Source: Papilionanthe hookeriana x Papilionanthe teres
Lineage: Eukaryota > Streptophyta > Magnoliopsida > Asparagales > Orchidaceae
NCBI GenBank assembly: GCA_022702705.1
Contig: CM040421.1
Span: 7,322,090-7,386,089 of the forward strand
Reading direction: 5' to 3'
DNA: 64,000 nucleotides
This document shows, in pieces, positions 33,906 through 46,509 of this stretch; the first letter of the stretch is position 1; every line of letters begins with the position of its first letter. The position numbers and the translations under genes are program-made. The notes below the pieces were generated by a model. The model was not told where the DNA came from and did no database searches. It saw only the letters and a program-made list of their open reading frames with translations.

Positions 33906-36150
33906 TTGCTTGAAAACATGTTGGAGCATTTTGCTTGCCATTCTCTTTTGAAGCACCCCTTATACAAAAGTTTTCCCAAAGGAAGAAATAATCCTCAAAA
34001 AATATATAAAAAATAAATATTTTCTTAGAAAGGTAAATCCTAAGCCCTTTTTACTTCCAAAACCATTAAGATAGAGGACGCATCAAGCGGAAATTACAAA
34101 AATCAAGTGTATTGATGGGGTCACATTTGTCATAATGCTAACAATGTACTATCAGTAGAAATCTCAATGATTTTAAAATTAGTGAAGAATTAAAATAAAT
34201 CCTCATAAAAATTATGAACAAATATCGAATCCTCTAAATTTGAAGAATCAAATATTTATAGCTCATCTTTTTTATCATTAGGTAACAAATTTTATTATAG
34301 CTATTTTGATCAAATAAATTTTTGCAAATCCATTTCAAGATGTCAGGAGTATTTAGCTTGATAGAGGATTCAAAGAACAAATCATTAAGTTTTATCTCAA
34401 TTTTTCTTATACTCGGTACAAAATTTAGATCTTTTAAATAATAATCCAACAATTAAAACCTTACTATATACTCCCATTTGTAGCATGAAAAAAAGTATAT
34501 CATCGTATTGCCAATAAAAAAATTTATTAAGGACACCTATTGCTAGTTGCATGATTGAAGTAAATCATTTCTAGAAGAAATCATTTTAGTTAAGACTAAC
34601 CAGATTATTCTTTTAAAAAATCATAGTTATTGAGTTCAAAAAATTGAATTGATTACTTCAATAATCCTTCCATAGATCCTCAAGAAGAAAATGCCTATAC
34701 TAAAAATACTACTGGCTTCGTTCTTTTCAAAAGGAAATAATATTCACAAATATTATATTTCTATTCAATTAATAATTAATAAATAATACATCAGGCAAAA
34801 TCTAATTGCACTAGTTGTGCTGCCATGAATTATATTCATGGAAGAATAAAACCTTCTAAAATTTGAAAATAAACACAAAAATTAACCTTTTGTTAGTGGT
34901 AATTGCATTCCAAGTTCAATATAAATTAACATGTGCAGCATTTTTGAAAAGTTGATATTTGTATATAAACTTCATTTTTGTTAGTAAAAAATCTTACGCT
35001 GCACTTAACTTTTGGGACCCCATTTCTTGTGAAACGTATGCTTATAACAAAATTTTTGAAACTAGAATCTATTTTCAAAATTTGATAAACTAGCTTATAT
35101 TTTTATTTTATCACTAACTGTGAAGAAGTGATATTAAATGGCATGAACAAAATTGAAAACAATTTTTTGCATATCAAGTTTCTAAAGAAATTTCTATCAA
35201 AACCATCTATGAAAATGTTAATCTTTCCAATTTGTAAGAAAAAAATTTACAATTGTTTACAATCTGGAAAAACCTTCTACGGTGATAGTCCAAACCTTCT
35301 GAAATTAAAAGATTTACTATTGTTTTTCTTTATATGAATTTGGCTAGAAAAATCAATAAAAACTAGACTTTGTCAAATGAATGAACACTATCTAGTTCTT
35401 TGAAAAAATGATATAATTGAACTTTTATTAAACAGAATAATTAAATTCGTATTCTCCATGGAGTTTTTTGATAGTTTATGTTATGAATACGCTAGAAAAA
35501 GAAAATTAAAAATGGCTTCTAGTTATAAATTATAAATCATTAAATAAAATCAGAAAATGGATAAGATATCTTATCTTTATTAAGAGCGACTTACTTGTTT
35601 ATTTATATAATGTAGTTATATTTTCTAAAATTGATTTAAATTTTATATTTAGGCAAATGTAGATGAAGGAAAAAGATTTTTATAAAACAAATTTTACTTT
35701 TTTATTTGGACATTACGAAGGAAATGTTATGCCATCTATACTAAAAAATACCAGAAATATGAATTTCAAGACTTCATGAATGATATATTCAATCCTTATT
35801 TTAAATGTATCATTGTATATATCAAATTTGTTTAATCTTTTTTAATCTTAATGATAAACAGTTTAGCTATTTACATGCTTTTATATGGTTAATCCAGAAG
35901 AATGAATTTACCATACCAACCCTAAAATAACAATATTTCAAATCGAAACAATATTTTAAAAGACAGCTTTTCTAATGTTTCTATCATTCCTATTAACCAA
36001 AAAATTAAATTTGCCAACAAAATTTCAAATATAATTCTGTATCAAAATTAATTACAAATCTTTTTAGTAGCATTAAATTACTTCATAGAATTTTATAGAA
36101 GTTTTGATATAAGTAGTGCTTCTTTATTTGAAAGACCAAAATTCTTCCAC
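33906..36150 (+). pseudogene. Endogenous pararetrovirus fragment, copy B (zinc knuckle to reverse transcriptase)
   Basis: The second copy of the viral insertion, starting in the same place as 27460 of copy A. The zinc-knuckle and acidic segment lies at about 34100-34330, and a protease-region remnant is possible between 34400 and 35000. From about 35130 to 35900 short blocks in changing frames match the fingers and palm of a caulimovirus-type reverse transcriptase; the clearest is the stretch 35690-35840, which precedes the expected catalytic aspartates. The copy is full of stops and frameshifts. It probably gives the part of the viral genome that is missing from copy A, because there the LINE and another insertion intervene. 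Confidence 0.55.
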
Positions 36151-37478
36151 AGCAGGTAGATGACAATGGGAGTAATCGATCACCTCTAAAAGATCAAATT
36201 GACCTAAGGAAAACTTCTACTGTGTTATTCTACATAAATAGAACAAGGATAATCCTTAAATACGACAACACAAAAAACTATAAAAATTGTTGTCTTCTGA
36301 GATTGCTTATCACCTCAAATCAACTCATCAAAATATATCATTGACATAAATCTTGAAGATTATTGATTCTCTATGATCTCTAATGCTCATTGATAAATTG
36401 ATATATCAAATATTTGATTTAGTTGATTATTCAGCTTAATCTCAAATTAAGTATAAAATCTAGTTTGAATGCAAGTATTTACAAATCTTCTTTATGTCAG
36501 AATTTCAGATGAAATATTTCAATCTATTGGTCACATAGATTTTCTTTACTTTCTACAAATAGCCACTTTTATTTTGGAGCAAGCATGAGAGGTCAATATG
36601 GACGTCAACTATTGTAGAATTTCTTCATTTTTTATAATATATAATTTTGTTTGATATTTTATTATATTGATGCCGTTGTAGCGAAAACTAAACTTAATAT
36701 ATTTCGTACAATAAACTCACTACAACAAATTTTTTGTTAAAATTATTTATTACAAAAAATTAACTTGATCCTCTACTTGAATCAATCTATTTCTATTGTA
36801 TTTGAAATTAACTATTATACATGACAGATAAGGTTAGTATTAAATTATATTTACTATAAAAATCAACAAATATTTTTTCTAGTTTTCCTTATTTTTAATT
36901 TCATTATTAATTTGGAGATGTATTATTTTGGTCACGTTTAATTAGTGTCCGGACTAATTGAGGAGTTTTGCATTGATTGTTAATAAAATATCCCACACTG
37001 AGTAAGAGGATTATCTTGGTCTTTTTCACCTTTTGGATAGAAAGTTAAATGGTAACACCCTTTTGAACATCCAAGCAAATTGATTTGTTCCTTTTGAACA
37101 TCCAAGAAAATTGATTTTTATTTGATTTATTTCAATTATACTACAAAGATGACATATTCGGAAAGCATTTTTCTTTTATACCCAGAGATTGTGATAGCGC
37201 CGCTCGTTTTGTGCTATGCATGCCCTAAGTGTGTCCTTTATTTTGATACATGTAGAATGATAGGGAGTTGTCTACCATACTTGCTTGATGATAGGTCTTT
37301 TTGGTATGTCATAGATGCATACATGCATAATTTTTGTACATTTTTGATATAGTAATTCAAAGATGCAATCATTTCACGGAAATTTGTTTCAATTGTAGTC
37401 ATTGTTCAAGAACTAAATATTCGTTGCATCGATTCTTACCGAAACAAGCCTCACGTCATCTTTCACCCCTCTTATCAG

Positions 37479-37725
37479 ATTTATAGAATGGAAGTAACAA
37501 GGGTGAATAATGGTGTGAAGCTTCAAAATTGCATTTGGACTTGACAATTTTTCAAAATTCTAACTTAGCAGATATGAGTAAAATAGGGATAATTTGTTGT
37601 TTTATCTTGTTGTTTATTTTCAACAACTCTCCACTTGGTATCATCAACATGATGCATCTACCACTCTATAAAGGTCTATTGTGAATGAAAACTGCAGCAA
37701 ATCTCGTTGCTTTCTTTACCTATTC
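37479..37725 (+). pseudogene. Decayed copy of MDP1 exons 4 and 5
   Basis: 37479-37586 matches exon 4 (33522-33639), and 37698-37725 matches exon 5. The acceptor CTTATCAG is kept, but the first codon is changed, several one-base deletions shift the frame within 40 bp, and the donor GT has become GG (37587-37588). The exon-5 copy has lost the stop-codon context. These changes make it a pseudo-exon pair. It lies downstream of the good terminal exon and would not be in the normal transcript. Confidence 0.75.
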
Positions 37726-37845
37726 TTAACATTGTTTACCATGGAGCACGTTTCATGGAAATAATATTACTTTTTTTTATAAATGTTGTTAACAGTTTTC
37801 AAAGCATGCATGTCAAAGAGGAAATATTATTACATACTTTAAATA

Positions 37846-38166
37846 TGTTTGTATCTCTGGAGCTATTTGTCCTGTGTTCGTTTATTGTTAAATGTTGGTG
37901 AAGTGAGAGAGAGGAAATGAATGACTGAAGTGCATTTCAAATATTATAGAATTTAACTTTATGATGAGCAAAATCTCTCTCTTTATTTTTTTTTTAACTA
38001 TTACTTTATTGCATCTCATTTGAAGTCCAAATGGACTAGGAGAAATGAAATTGTTATCAGGAACAATGCTATTAATCCAATGTTCAATCCTATGGGGAAT
38101 GGTAAGATTGCAAATATTAGAATTCACGTTCAAACATTATCCAAAGAATTTAACTTTATGTTGAGC

Positions 38167-38203
<37 letters not shown>

Positions 38204-41190
38204 TTAATTGTCATTATTGTTGCATGTTATAGAAAGAAAATATGTTATGGAACTTTTATTCCATGTCAGTTACAACTTGACACTGGAGCAAACAGTTGAT
38301 TGTCATCAGTAAAGGCATGATCAGATTCATATTACTAGCCTAACAGTTAACTATGTATTGCATTTGTTGAACTACTGCAGAATCTTAAGTATCTTTTAGC
38401 TGGATGCTAATGATAATTTTTTGTGCAAATTTATAAATAAATTATGAAAGAATTGTCAAAGAAAAATAAAAATACATAGGAATAAATGAACATAACATGG
38501 AGCATAAGTAACCTTTAGAGTTTGAGAACCACTCATTTGGACCACCTATCTTAAGGCTTGGTGAAAACAGGAGGGTGGCGATAATTTTAGTTTTGTTTGT
38601 CCATCAATGTGTCATCACAAAGCTCCCATTAGAATCAAGAGCATGTCGGGAATCATCATCATTGAAGCCTTCACCAACATAGGTAAAATTGAAAACTTCG
38701 AGATAAAGATGATTAATATCCAATATATTATTTTTAAGAAGAGTAGATATTATAACATTAGAACCAGTAGGCGCGGGCACAATACTTTTAGCTTCCAATC
38801 GATCACCTGGACTCTGATTATGAGTGGAAACCATAGTTGGCGGAGGAGAAGCTACTACTATAAGATTATGAATAATTGGACTATTTTAGTGTATCCCGTG
38901 GTCTTGATACTTTTATTAAATCTGGATAGACCTTGAAGTTGCCGAAATAATTGTGGTCAAAGATCTTTGAGAATGAGCAATATTGGGGTATGCATTCAAA
39001 TTCAAACTTCTATCAATAATAACAAGGTGTCTATCCATATTCCCTTTAAAATAAAAAAATGGTAATGTACATTTCTATCTTGTTCTCGGCCATTGATTTC
39101 TTTAAAAGATGAGTAATAGCAGCATTTACCAAAAATAGATCCCAAAGTGTATATATTTGATTGATTAAAGTAATATAAATACAACCTAGGAAATGCCACT
39201 CATATAAGAGTGATTGTTTGTTCTTTGGAGGCGTCAAAAAGGGTGACCACTTGTGATAACCACTATTAGGAACGATGAAAGAACAGACCTATGTAATATT
39301 ATTATTAAAAAAAGCCTGAAACTGATATGGCAATAATCAATGAGTCCAACTGAATGTTTAGCAATCAAATAAGTGAATGATCTAGCATGAATAAGTGAAT
39401 GATATACAAGTTCAGATGACTCAGGGAAAAATTTTCAACAATTAAGTGGTAAATAGTCGAGCAAGTTGAATTATCTCATCGTGAATGAAATTGAAAATAG
39501 GCTTTACCTTTAAAAGTAGAAGCTTGCTTATGAAACTATGAAGTTGAACTTAATATAAGATTACGGTGATTGAGTGACAGTCATTTGTTGGGATGATGCT
39601 GAGGGGGATATGGAGCTGATCTTTAATCGGTGCTAAAGATTTCTAAACACGAAAATGAAGAGATTCAGGTTTTAAACATTTTGGAGCTACTTGGATATGG
39701 TACTTATTTAAAAGGGGATTATGATGAAACCAATTAGTTCACCTAAAAGTGAGAATTCACTGAAGTTCTTGTTTGGTTCAAGCGAAATAGGAGAAAGAAA
39801 AAGAAAATAAAATTAAAAATGATAATGATACAGAAATACTTTTGAAATATATCTTATGATGCTTGTTTGTCAGAGAGAAAACTATGTCAAAATTTTGAGC
39901 ATTGAGACACTTGTACCATGGATCTCTAGCTGTTATTGTGCGTTCAGATGACGGATTAAAAGGAATGAATGGCGGACTTCTACAATAGGCTAAAGAGGGA
40001 AGAGGACACATTTTTGCTCTACATTTTTCATTATTTCAGCCTAGAAAAATAATTTACTTTTCTTCTGTGAACGCACCATCAAAACAGAAGAATGATGGTT
40101 GCCTGATGAAATACATTCCTTAGCTTCTGCTGCTTTGCGGAAGGCTTCTGTAGGCTTTTTCAACTCATTATCCCCTGGAATGGCCTTACCTTATTTAACT
40201 GAAGTTATCAATTAAGTATCGGGCTCATATAACTATATATATAGATATTTATTAAATTTAAATTATACCATTTATTAAATTTTTATTTGAATTAACTTTT
40301 AATTATAATGACGATACAAATATAAACTTTGATTATAAGATATTTCTGGGTCGGAAGTTTTAATGTATATATAATGATCTAATGTATCAATGCCCTCTTA
40401 TTGCATCAAAAGTCTGTTTTCTTAGATGTAAATCCAAAAATGCACTTAAAATTGGAACCATTTAATGCTACAATTGATTAATTCAAAGAAATCAACGCGG
40501 CGTTGAATCCATAAAAAATTAAAGAGGCAGTGAAATTCTTTTGAGGGACTTGCGCATTAGTTACTCCAAACATCAAATATTACATCTCCCTCACCTGAAC
40601 ATTAAATACTGCACCCATGACATCCAAAAAGTTTTGGACCAAAGATTCAAATAGAAAAAATAACACACTTCTAACATCATTAAGCTGTGACTCATGTCGG
40701 GGTGGGCCCTTTCTAAGAACATGAAATGGGAGAAAATATTATGTCCGGATATTGCACGTAAATTAATCCAAAAATAAATAAATAGAGTTGGATAATAAAA
40801 TATACTGAATCACATAACCAGTAGCATATGAAAATGTGGAAAAATTGAACAGAACTAGTAGGTCTGAGGCAAAGCAAAAGCCAGTTAAGTTGTTTCCTCA
40901 AAATAAATTCATCGTTTAGATGTAAGTAGCCTTCTTTCTGCCTTATTTAAATTAAATTCAGCATTTATAAACCCAACACTTTCAATATTTATTAGAGCTT
41001 CTTAAGCAACCATAGTTCACATCAAGAAGCCATATATTTTCAGTACGTGGTCTTGCATGAGATCACTATTATGCCTCCTCATATTTCTCCAACAAAAAGA
41101 ATAAGCAAATGACACTATGATTCGTAAGAGAGAAATGATTAAGAAGCATCCATTCATTTCCTCTTTCTGACTCCTCCTAATTCTGCATTG
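37846..41190. other. Unassigned, no gene supported
   Basis: Mostly AT-rich. On the - strand 39240-38600 there are several adjoining frames (WHFLGCIYITLINQIYT, then an Asp-Arg-rich stretch, then a Ser/Pro-rich and acidic C-terminus) that could be a broken retroelement gag-like gene. I do not recognise the family. Nothing else was identified. Confidence 0.3.
38171..38199. repeat. (CT)n microsatellite
   Basis: About 14 uninterrupted CT units. Confidence 0.9.
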
Positions 41191-41197
41191 GCAAACA

Positions 41198-41650
41198 TCA
41201 TGTATCAAGCTTTTTTACTTCATCCATCATCAGAAACGGCTTCTCAGCATTCTCATCACTGCAATACAAGCAAGGATGCTGCTGCTCAAATCCCTGCTCT
41301 CTAAGATTGAAGTCTAATGGAACAATGGACTCGTCGTAGTGGTGGGGACGAGCATGTTGCTGCTTCAGCGGTGCTATGAGTGTCCCATGAACACTATAGT
41401 GAAAAAGCAGGATGTCACCTGACTTGGCCTGATCAATCATACACTTTAATGACCGTCGAATATTAGCGCCGGTGGGAAGCGCCTCTGCTCCTGTCTCATC
41501 AGTAAGGATGACTATATCTTCGGCATCGAATTCAAGGTGATGAACGAGGAGGTCCCTCATGGCTTCCACATCATTGATACAACCTCGGAGCTCATTCCTC
41601 GTGTTGGCATAGTTGCACTCAACCAAGTTGGCTACCCTCCTAATTTCCAT
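41198..41650 (-). pseudogene. Metacaspase-9-like chimera with internal deletion
   Basis: An open frame of 150 codons from ATG at 41650. Residues 13-112 are the N-terminal part of a type II metacaspase (Arg/Lys-specific cysteine protease of the caspase fold): NYANTRNELRGCINDVEAMRD, then LLFHYSVHGT with the catalytic His, then ESIVPLDFNL. In the family an intron and the catalytic Cys block (DSCHSGG) come next. Here FNL is followed at once by REQGFEQQHPCLYCSDENAE, the extreme C-terminus typical of metacaspase 9. About two thirds of the protease, including the Cys, is therefore deleted without breaking the frame. The Gly before the catalytic His is Val (family SGHG). A product would be inactive; whether it is made is unknown. 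It is the inverted partner of 52664-53015. Confidence 0.8.
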
Positions 41651-41848
41651 ATTGCAATCCTCAAGTCCTCACTTATACGGTGGAAATGAGGGAAATGATA
41701 GAGACAAAAGCAAAAAATTATCCCAAACAAGTTTCTAGAGTTTGCCATCTAAAATAAGGAAGATTTATATAAATACCACTCAATTTGCAATCCTAACAAT
41801 ATGACCTTTAAAAGACGTACTAATAGGCCACACCAACTTTGATTTTTC

Positions 41849-41849
<1 letters not shown>

Positions 41850-41921
<72 letters not shown>
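41850..41921. repeat. (AT)n microsatellite at retrotransposon junction
   Basis: About 36 AT units directly before the 5' LTR of the Tat element. A shorter TA run (52580-52602) follows the 3' LTR. The element landed within the microsatellite, so its target duplication is hidden. Confidence 0.9.
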
Positions 41922-41925
<4 letters not shown>

Positions 41926-42787
41926 ACACCACCAATAAATTTCATCATCGGGCACGGATCTCGAAGCGAGGACACGAATCTCGATGCAATCTTTTGAGCG
42001 AAAACATTCAAATCGTGATAAAAAATCATTCATAGCATCGATTTCAACGAAACTTATAATCAAGCCGACCAGACTCGATGAAACGAGACCCAATGATATC
42101 AAGATTAGTCGATCCGAATCAAATTAAGCCGAATCAAGTCATTAAACCACTTTTGAAAGCTTTTCGGACACATTAGAAGGCCAAATGGATGTCGACGATA
42201 GCGAGCCCATACTCGAATCGAGCGTCTCGACAAGACGAATCCAACGAGCCCAAGATCACTCAATTCCAACATCATTAAGGCCATCAAATGCTCCTTCAAC
42301 ATTTATCCGATCGAGGAGCCCTCCGAGCCGTCCGATCAAAATGGCTGCATTAATTGCACCTAGAACCCTATAAAAAGACCTCAGCTCTCACATGAGGAGG
42401 GAGCCAAAGAGAGAATGCGAACTCTTGAGAAGAAGAATCGGCTACGCATCCTCGCCGACCGCCAGTCGACCCACCGCCGGCCGCTGTCGACCACCGCCGA
42501 CCGCTCGTCGACCACCGTCAATCAGACACATGTCGATCCGACGTTGTAATCTACATCATACAATTACCCTTTCCGGTCCGTAGGACGAGGGATTTACGCA
42601 AAAGTCGATCGATAGTGGATTTTCGCAATCAGGCCGGGCCCGTGGTTTTTCCCTTTACGGGTTTTCACGTAAAAATTTACGAGTCACTTGCTTTCTTCAT
42701 TTTCATCTGTGTGCGTCTTTAAATTATCGTGCAACGCTAAAACGATAATCTGTTACTCTACTGCTGCGAATTTTCTAGCACGCATCG
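41922..42787 (+). repeat. 5' LTR of the Tat element
   Basis: Starts TGATACACC and ends GCACGCATCG; the 3' copy ends GTATCA, giving an inverted TGATAC/GTATCA terminus. The ORFs inside are not genes. Confidence 0.9.
42369..42377 (+). promoter_or_regulatory. LTR TATA box
   Basis: TATAAAAAG in the 5' LTR, about 420 bp before its end. The 3' LTR has TATAAATGA at the matching place. Transcription would start about 30 bp downstream. Confidence 0.6.
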
Positions 42788-42790
42788 GTT

Positions 42791-42808
42791 TGGCGCCGTA
42801 CGTGGGAA
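42791..42808 (+). promoter_or_regulatory. Primer-binding site
   Basis: TGGCGCCGTACGTGGGAA, three bases after the LTR end. TGGCGCC starts are usual in Tat and Athila elements. Confidence 0.75.
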
Positions 42809-42848
42809 GGTCTCGATCCCACCATCGAAATCTTCTTCAATTTCCTAC

Positions 42849-44560
42849 ATGGCAAACATAAACGATACTCGGGACAACGGAGCGGCTCGCTCCGACACCC
42901 ATCGTTCCGAGGGGTGTCACGTAGTCGAGGGCGATATGTTTCTTCATCTTCCCGTCTCGGAACACGCTATCACCTGCCGACGAGGGGTTTCGGGTCCTTC
43001 ATGGAAGAACGCATGCGAAGAATGGAGGAGTCCCAACTGCAAATCTTACAACTTTTACGTGGAACCCAACAACGGACCGATGAATGAAAATCGTTTACCA
43101 TTGAATCGGCGTCCTAGGAGAAACATGCCGGAGGAAGTCTCACCGGACCCCCTCCCCAAGAAGGAACACTTCCCGTACCAGGTCGTAATGCTGAACTCTT
43201 AGACACTGCAAGTTCCACCCATCCATCTCATGCAGCTCACCTAGCACCGCCACATCTCACTACCATTCCAAATGATGTTATCCGTAACGAATTACGTCGC
43301 CTCGTCCAAGAAGAGTTCCCCGTTGAGAAAAAGGATCGCTTCCACGGTCTTTATAATATCGATGAATCTTCTCCCTTAACAAATGCGAGTCCTCCAGCAC
43401 CCCATTCCAAGCTGGATTCAAGCTGCCGAACATTGACGCATATGAGGGGATAAGCGATCCCTATGAACATATTGATCATTATAGAACCATCATGCACATT
43501 CGACGTGCCTCCGACGCGCTTCTATGTCGGGTGTTCCCTGCTTACTCTTAAGGGACGAGCTCGGACTCGGTTTTACTCTCTGTCGGGGAGCACTTGTAAA
43601 CACCTTTAACGAGCTTGCCGGACTATTTGTGGAGCGAGTTCATAGCAAATCGAAGGATCATCGAGGATTCATCCCATCTCTCGGGAATTCGTCGAAGTGA
43701 AGGAGAATCACTCGAAGACTACTACGCGGGTTTTCTGCGAAGCTCGTCGAATTCCGGGAGTTGATCCGGAGTTGCTTAGGGAGTCTTTCTTGGGGGACTC
43801 CGCCCGGGACCCTTCTACTCATCACTCATGCGGGAGACGGTTCGCTCTCACGCCGGCCTAGTTCACCGTGTTGAGGCCCGAATAGCTGCGAGATGAGGCC
43901 ATCACCGCACATAAGGAGCAATTTGAGAAATTTGGGGGAAAGCGCAAAGGTAACTCCGAGATAATAATCGATCTTCACAAGAAGAAAATCCGAACAACCA
44001 ATGAATCGTGATCTCTTTCTCCGACCGGCGAGACAACAAGCCGAATATCGGCCCAGAAAGAGTATACACCACTCGACGCTTCACGTGCTTAACATCTTGA
44101 TGGCCATTAAAGATGACCAAAATATTAAATGGCCTCGCCCCTAAAACCTAACTCGGGGAATCAAGAACAATATTGTCATTTCCATCGAAGTCGTGGCCAC
44201 ACCACTGAAGCATGTAAGCAGCTCAAGGAAGAGATTGAAATGTTAATTAAGCAGGGATATCTTGGCAAATTTGTACAGAGTAAACCGAGTGGTGCAGATA
44301 ATGCTCCTGCCGGGGGCAACATACACAGAACGACAACATGGGGGTCACCCATTCGTAGGCGAAATTCGAACAATTCTTGGAGGCCCGTTGCTTGCGATCG
44401 AGTCCTTATCACATGCACTGGTGAACCGGTGCGGAAGAAATTACGCCTCGACCCTATCACTTTTGATGATTCGATTTGGAGGGAGTTCGAGTCCCTCATC
44501 AAGATCCTCTCGTCATTAGCGCGAGAATCGGCGAACCTTGCTATAACGTAAAAAGATCTC
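42849..44560 (+). pseudogene. Tat gag polyprotein, broken
   Basis: Starts with ATG at 42849 and a 117-codon open stretch (MANINDTRDNGAARSD...). The capsid domain follows out of frame: FKLPNIDAYEGISDPYEHI (about 43410-43470) and an LCRVFPAYS block near 43530 match the retrotrans_gag family. The zinc knuckle CHFHRSRGHTTEAC with the following LKEEIEMLIKQGYL is open at 44129-44551. At least four frameshifts or stops lie between, so no full polyprotein is possible. Confidence 0.85.
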
Positions 44561-44850
44561 GATCGACAATGGGAGCTCTGTCGATGTCTTATTCTATTCA
44601 ACTTTCCTCAGTTTGGGATTAACAAGAGAAAGACTTCAACCTGCATCAGGACCATTATATGGTTTTGATAATCGACCAGTAAGGGTCGAGGGAACAATAA
44701 ATCTTCCTGTTATCATGGGTGATTTTCCTCGACAGATAACTCGTTCTGTGCAATTCATCGTTGTCAAATCAGAATCAGCATACAATGCCATCTTCGGAAG
44801 ACCCCTGCAATCCATTTTTGGCATAGTGACTTCGTGCTACACTTGAAGCT
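44561..44850 (+). pseudogene. Tat aspartic protease, broken
   Basis: The active-site block IDNGSSVDVLFY (about 44569-44602) has the D-x-G form seen in Tat proteases, with Asn for the usual Thr. The downstream frame 44613-44846 holds GFDNRPVRVEGTINLPV, the flap region, and AYNAIFGRP, the conserved family end (NAILGRP). One shift separates the two parts. Confidence 0.85.
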
Positions 44851-45169
44851 CAAGTTTCCAACCCGGCGGGGATAGGCGTCGTACGAGGAGATCGACGAGA
44901 TAGCACAATCATGTTATCTCGGACAAGCTCGACCACGCCGTCGGTAACACTTAGCATCGAAAAATTTGATCTTCGAGATGAAGAGGTATCTCAAAGAGCT
45001 TCTCCGTAGAAGATTTGGTTCATATCCCGCTCTCTAATGAACACCCGTCAAAACGGTGCGGACTTGGTTCCTTACTCTCGATGACCAAAGGTCGGAATAT
45101 GTAACTCTCCTCCAGGAGAAACCAAGACATTTTTGCATGGACCCGGGCGACATGCCGGAGTTGATCTCG

Positions 45170-45970
45170 AGATAATCATGCACTCTTTGAAGGTAGATCC
45201 AATCGTTAAACCGGTGATCCAAAAGAAACACAATTTTGCCCCGGATCAGCTTACAAGCTATTGAACGAAGTCGACAAGCTTCTTGAAGCAAAGTTCATAC
45301 GGGAAGTACACCACCCTACATGGCTAGCCAATGTCGTCATGGTGAAAAAAGCTAGTGGTTCATGGAGAATGTGTGTCGACTATACGGACCTCAATAAAGC
45401 TTGTCCGAAGGATAACTTTCCTCTCCCACGCATAGATCAACTCGTTGATGCCACATCTGGGCATCAAATGCTTAGCTTTATGGATGCATACTCAGGGTAC
45501 AATCAAATAAGGATGAACCCAGTAGATGAGGAGGCCACCTCTTTTCGAACAAATAAAGGCTTATACTGTTATCAGGTTATGCCTTTCGGATTAAAAAACG
45601 CTGGTGCAACTTATCAACGTCTCATGAACAAGGTCTTCGGAAATCTTCTCGGGCATACGATGGAGGTTTACGTTGATGACATGTTAGTAAAAAGCTCAGA
45701 AGCATCTCGACACATTTCTCATACTGGAGGAGTGTTTTCAACTCCTTCGTCGATACGATTTGCGACTTAACTTGACTAAATGTGCTTTCGGGGTCACATC
45801 GGGGAAGTTTACGGGATTCATGGTTACCCATCGTGGAATTGAAGCAAACCGGAGAAAAATCGAGGCTCTAAGAGAGATGGTGCCTCCGAGGAACATTAAA
45901 GAGGTGCAACGTTTGAATGGCCGCATAGCTTCTCTTTCCCGATTCCTAGCTCGTTACGGGGACGGGTATC
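45170..45970 (+). pseudogene. Tat reverse transcriptase, broken
   Basis: The open stretch 45261-45770 covers fingers and palm: FIREVHHPTWLANVVMVKK, WRMCVDYTDLNKACPKD, FPLPRIDQLVD, QVMPFGLKNAGATYQRLMN and the catalytic YVDDMLVKS. A frameshift near 45715 precedes the thumb (LRLNLTKCAFGVTSGKFTGF at 45760 on). The active-site YVDD is intact, but the gene around it is not. Confidence 0.92.
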
Positions 45971-46500
45971 TTCCGTTCTTCGAGATACTTAGGGGCGCTC
46001 GAAACCTTTGGTTTTCAATGGACGGATGAATGTCGGATCGCTTTCGAACAACTTAAGGCATATCCGGCCTCGCCGCCCCTTCTCTCGAAACCCGTCCCGA
46101 GGGAGATGTTGTATATCTACTTGGCTATTTCACCTCACGCAATAAGCTCCGTCCTTATCGAAAGGAAAATTCAGCGAGAAACCGGTATACTACGTCGGTA
46201 AGATTCTTCCGATACGGAAAGTCGTTATCCAATGGCGGATAAGGCTGCGTTAGCCACGGTATTCTCGACAAGGAGACTTCGTCCGTATTTTCAGGCTCAC
46301 ACTATCGGCGTCTACACACAACTCCCTTTGAAGGCTATACTACAAAAACCAGAAGCATCAGGAAGATTAGTAAAATGGTCAGTGGAATTGGGAGAATTTG
46401 ACATTCATTACCTACCACGACCAAGCATCAAATCACAGGTGTTGGTTGATTTTGTGGTGGAATGTACAATGCCTACCTCTGTCGAACCACCTTTTTCTCC
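45971..46500 (+). pseudogene. Tat RNase H (first), broken
   Basis: After the reverse-transcriptase connection, about 46020-46220 gives AFEQLKAYPASPPLLSKP and LYIYLAISPHAISSVLI in another frame. The frame at 46232 then continues MADKAALATVFSTRRLRPYFQAHTI and KWSVELGEFDIHYLPRPSI, the degenerate Gypsy RNase H end. Confidence 0.8.
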
Positions 46501-46509
46501 TCCACAGTC

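Larger units (their letters stand above)
33906..37845 (+). repeat. Tandem duplication, right unit (virus plus MDP1 3' exons)
   Basis: The unit of about 3.9 kb matches the left unit (27460-33905) apart from the L1 copy and the 30894-32430 segment. The junction lies near 33905, where a sequence like ACATTAAATATTTTTGCTTG passes from exon-5 flank into viral DNA. Divergence between units is considerable, so the duplication is not recent. Confidence 0.65.

Noticed and set aside
41749..42102. ORFs with long Tyr-Ile runs
   Set aside because: Translation of the AT microsatellite joined to LTR sequence.
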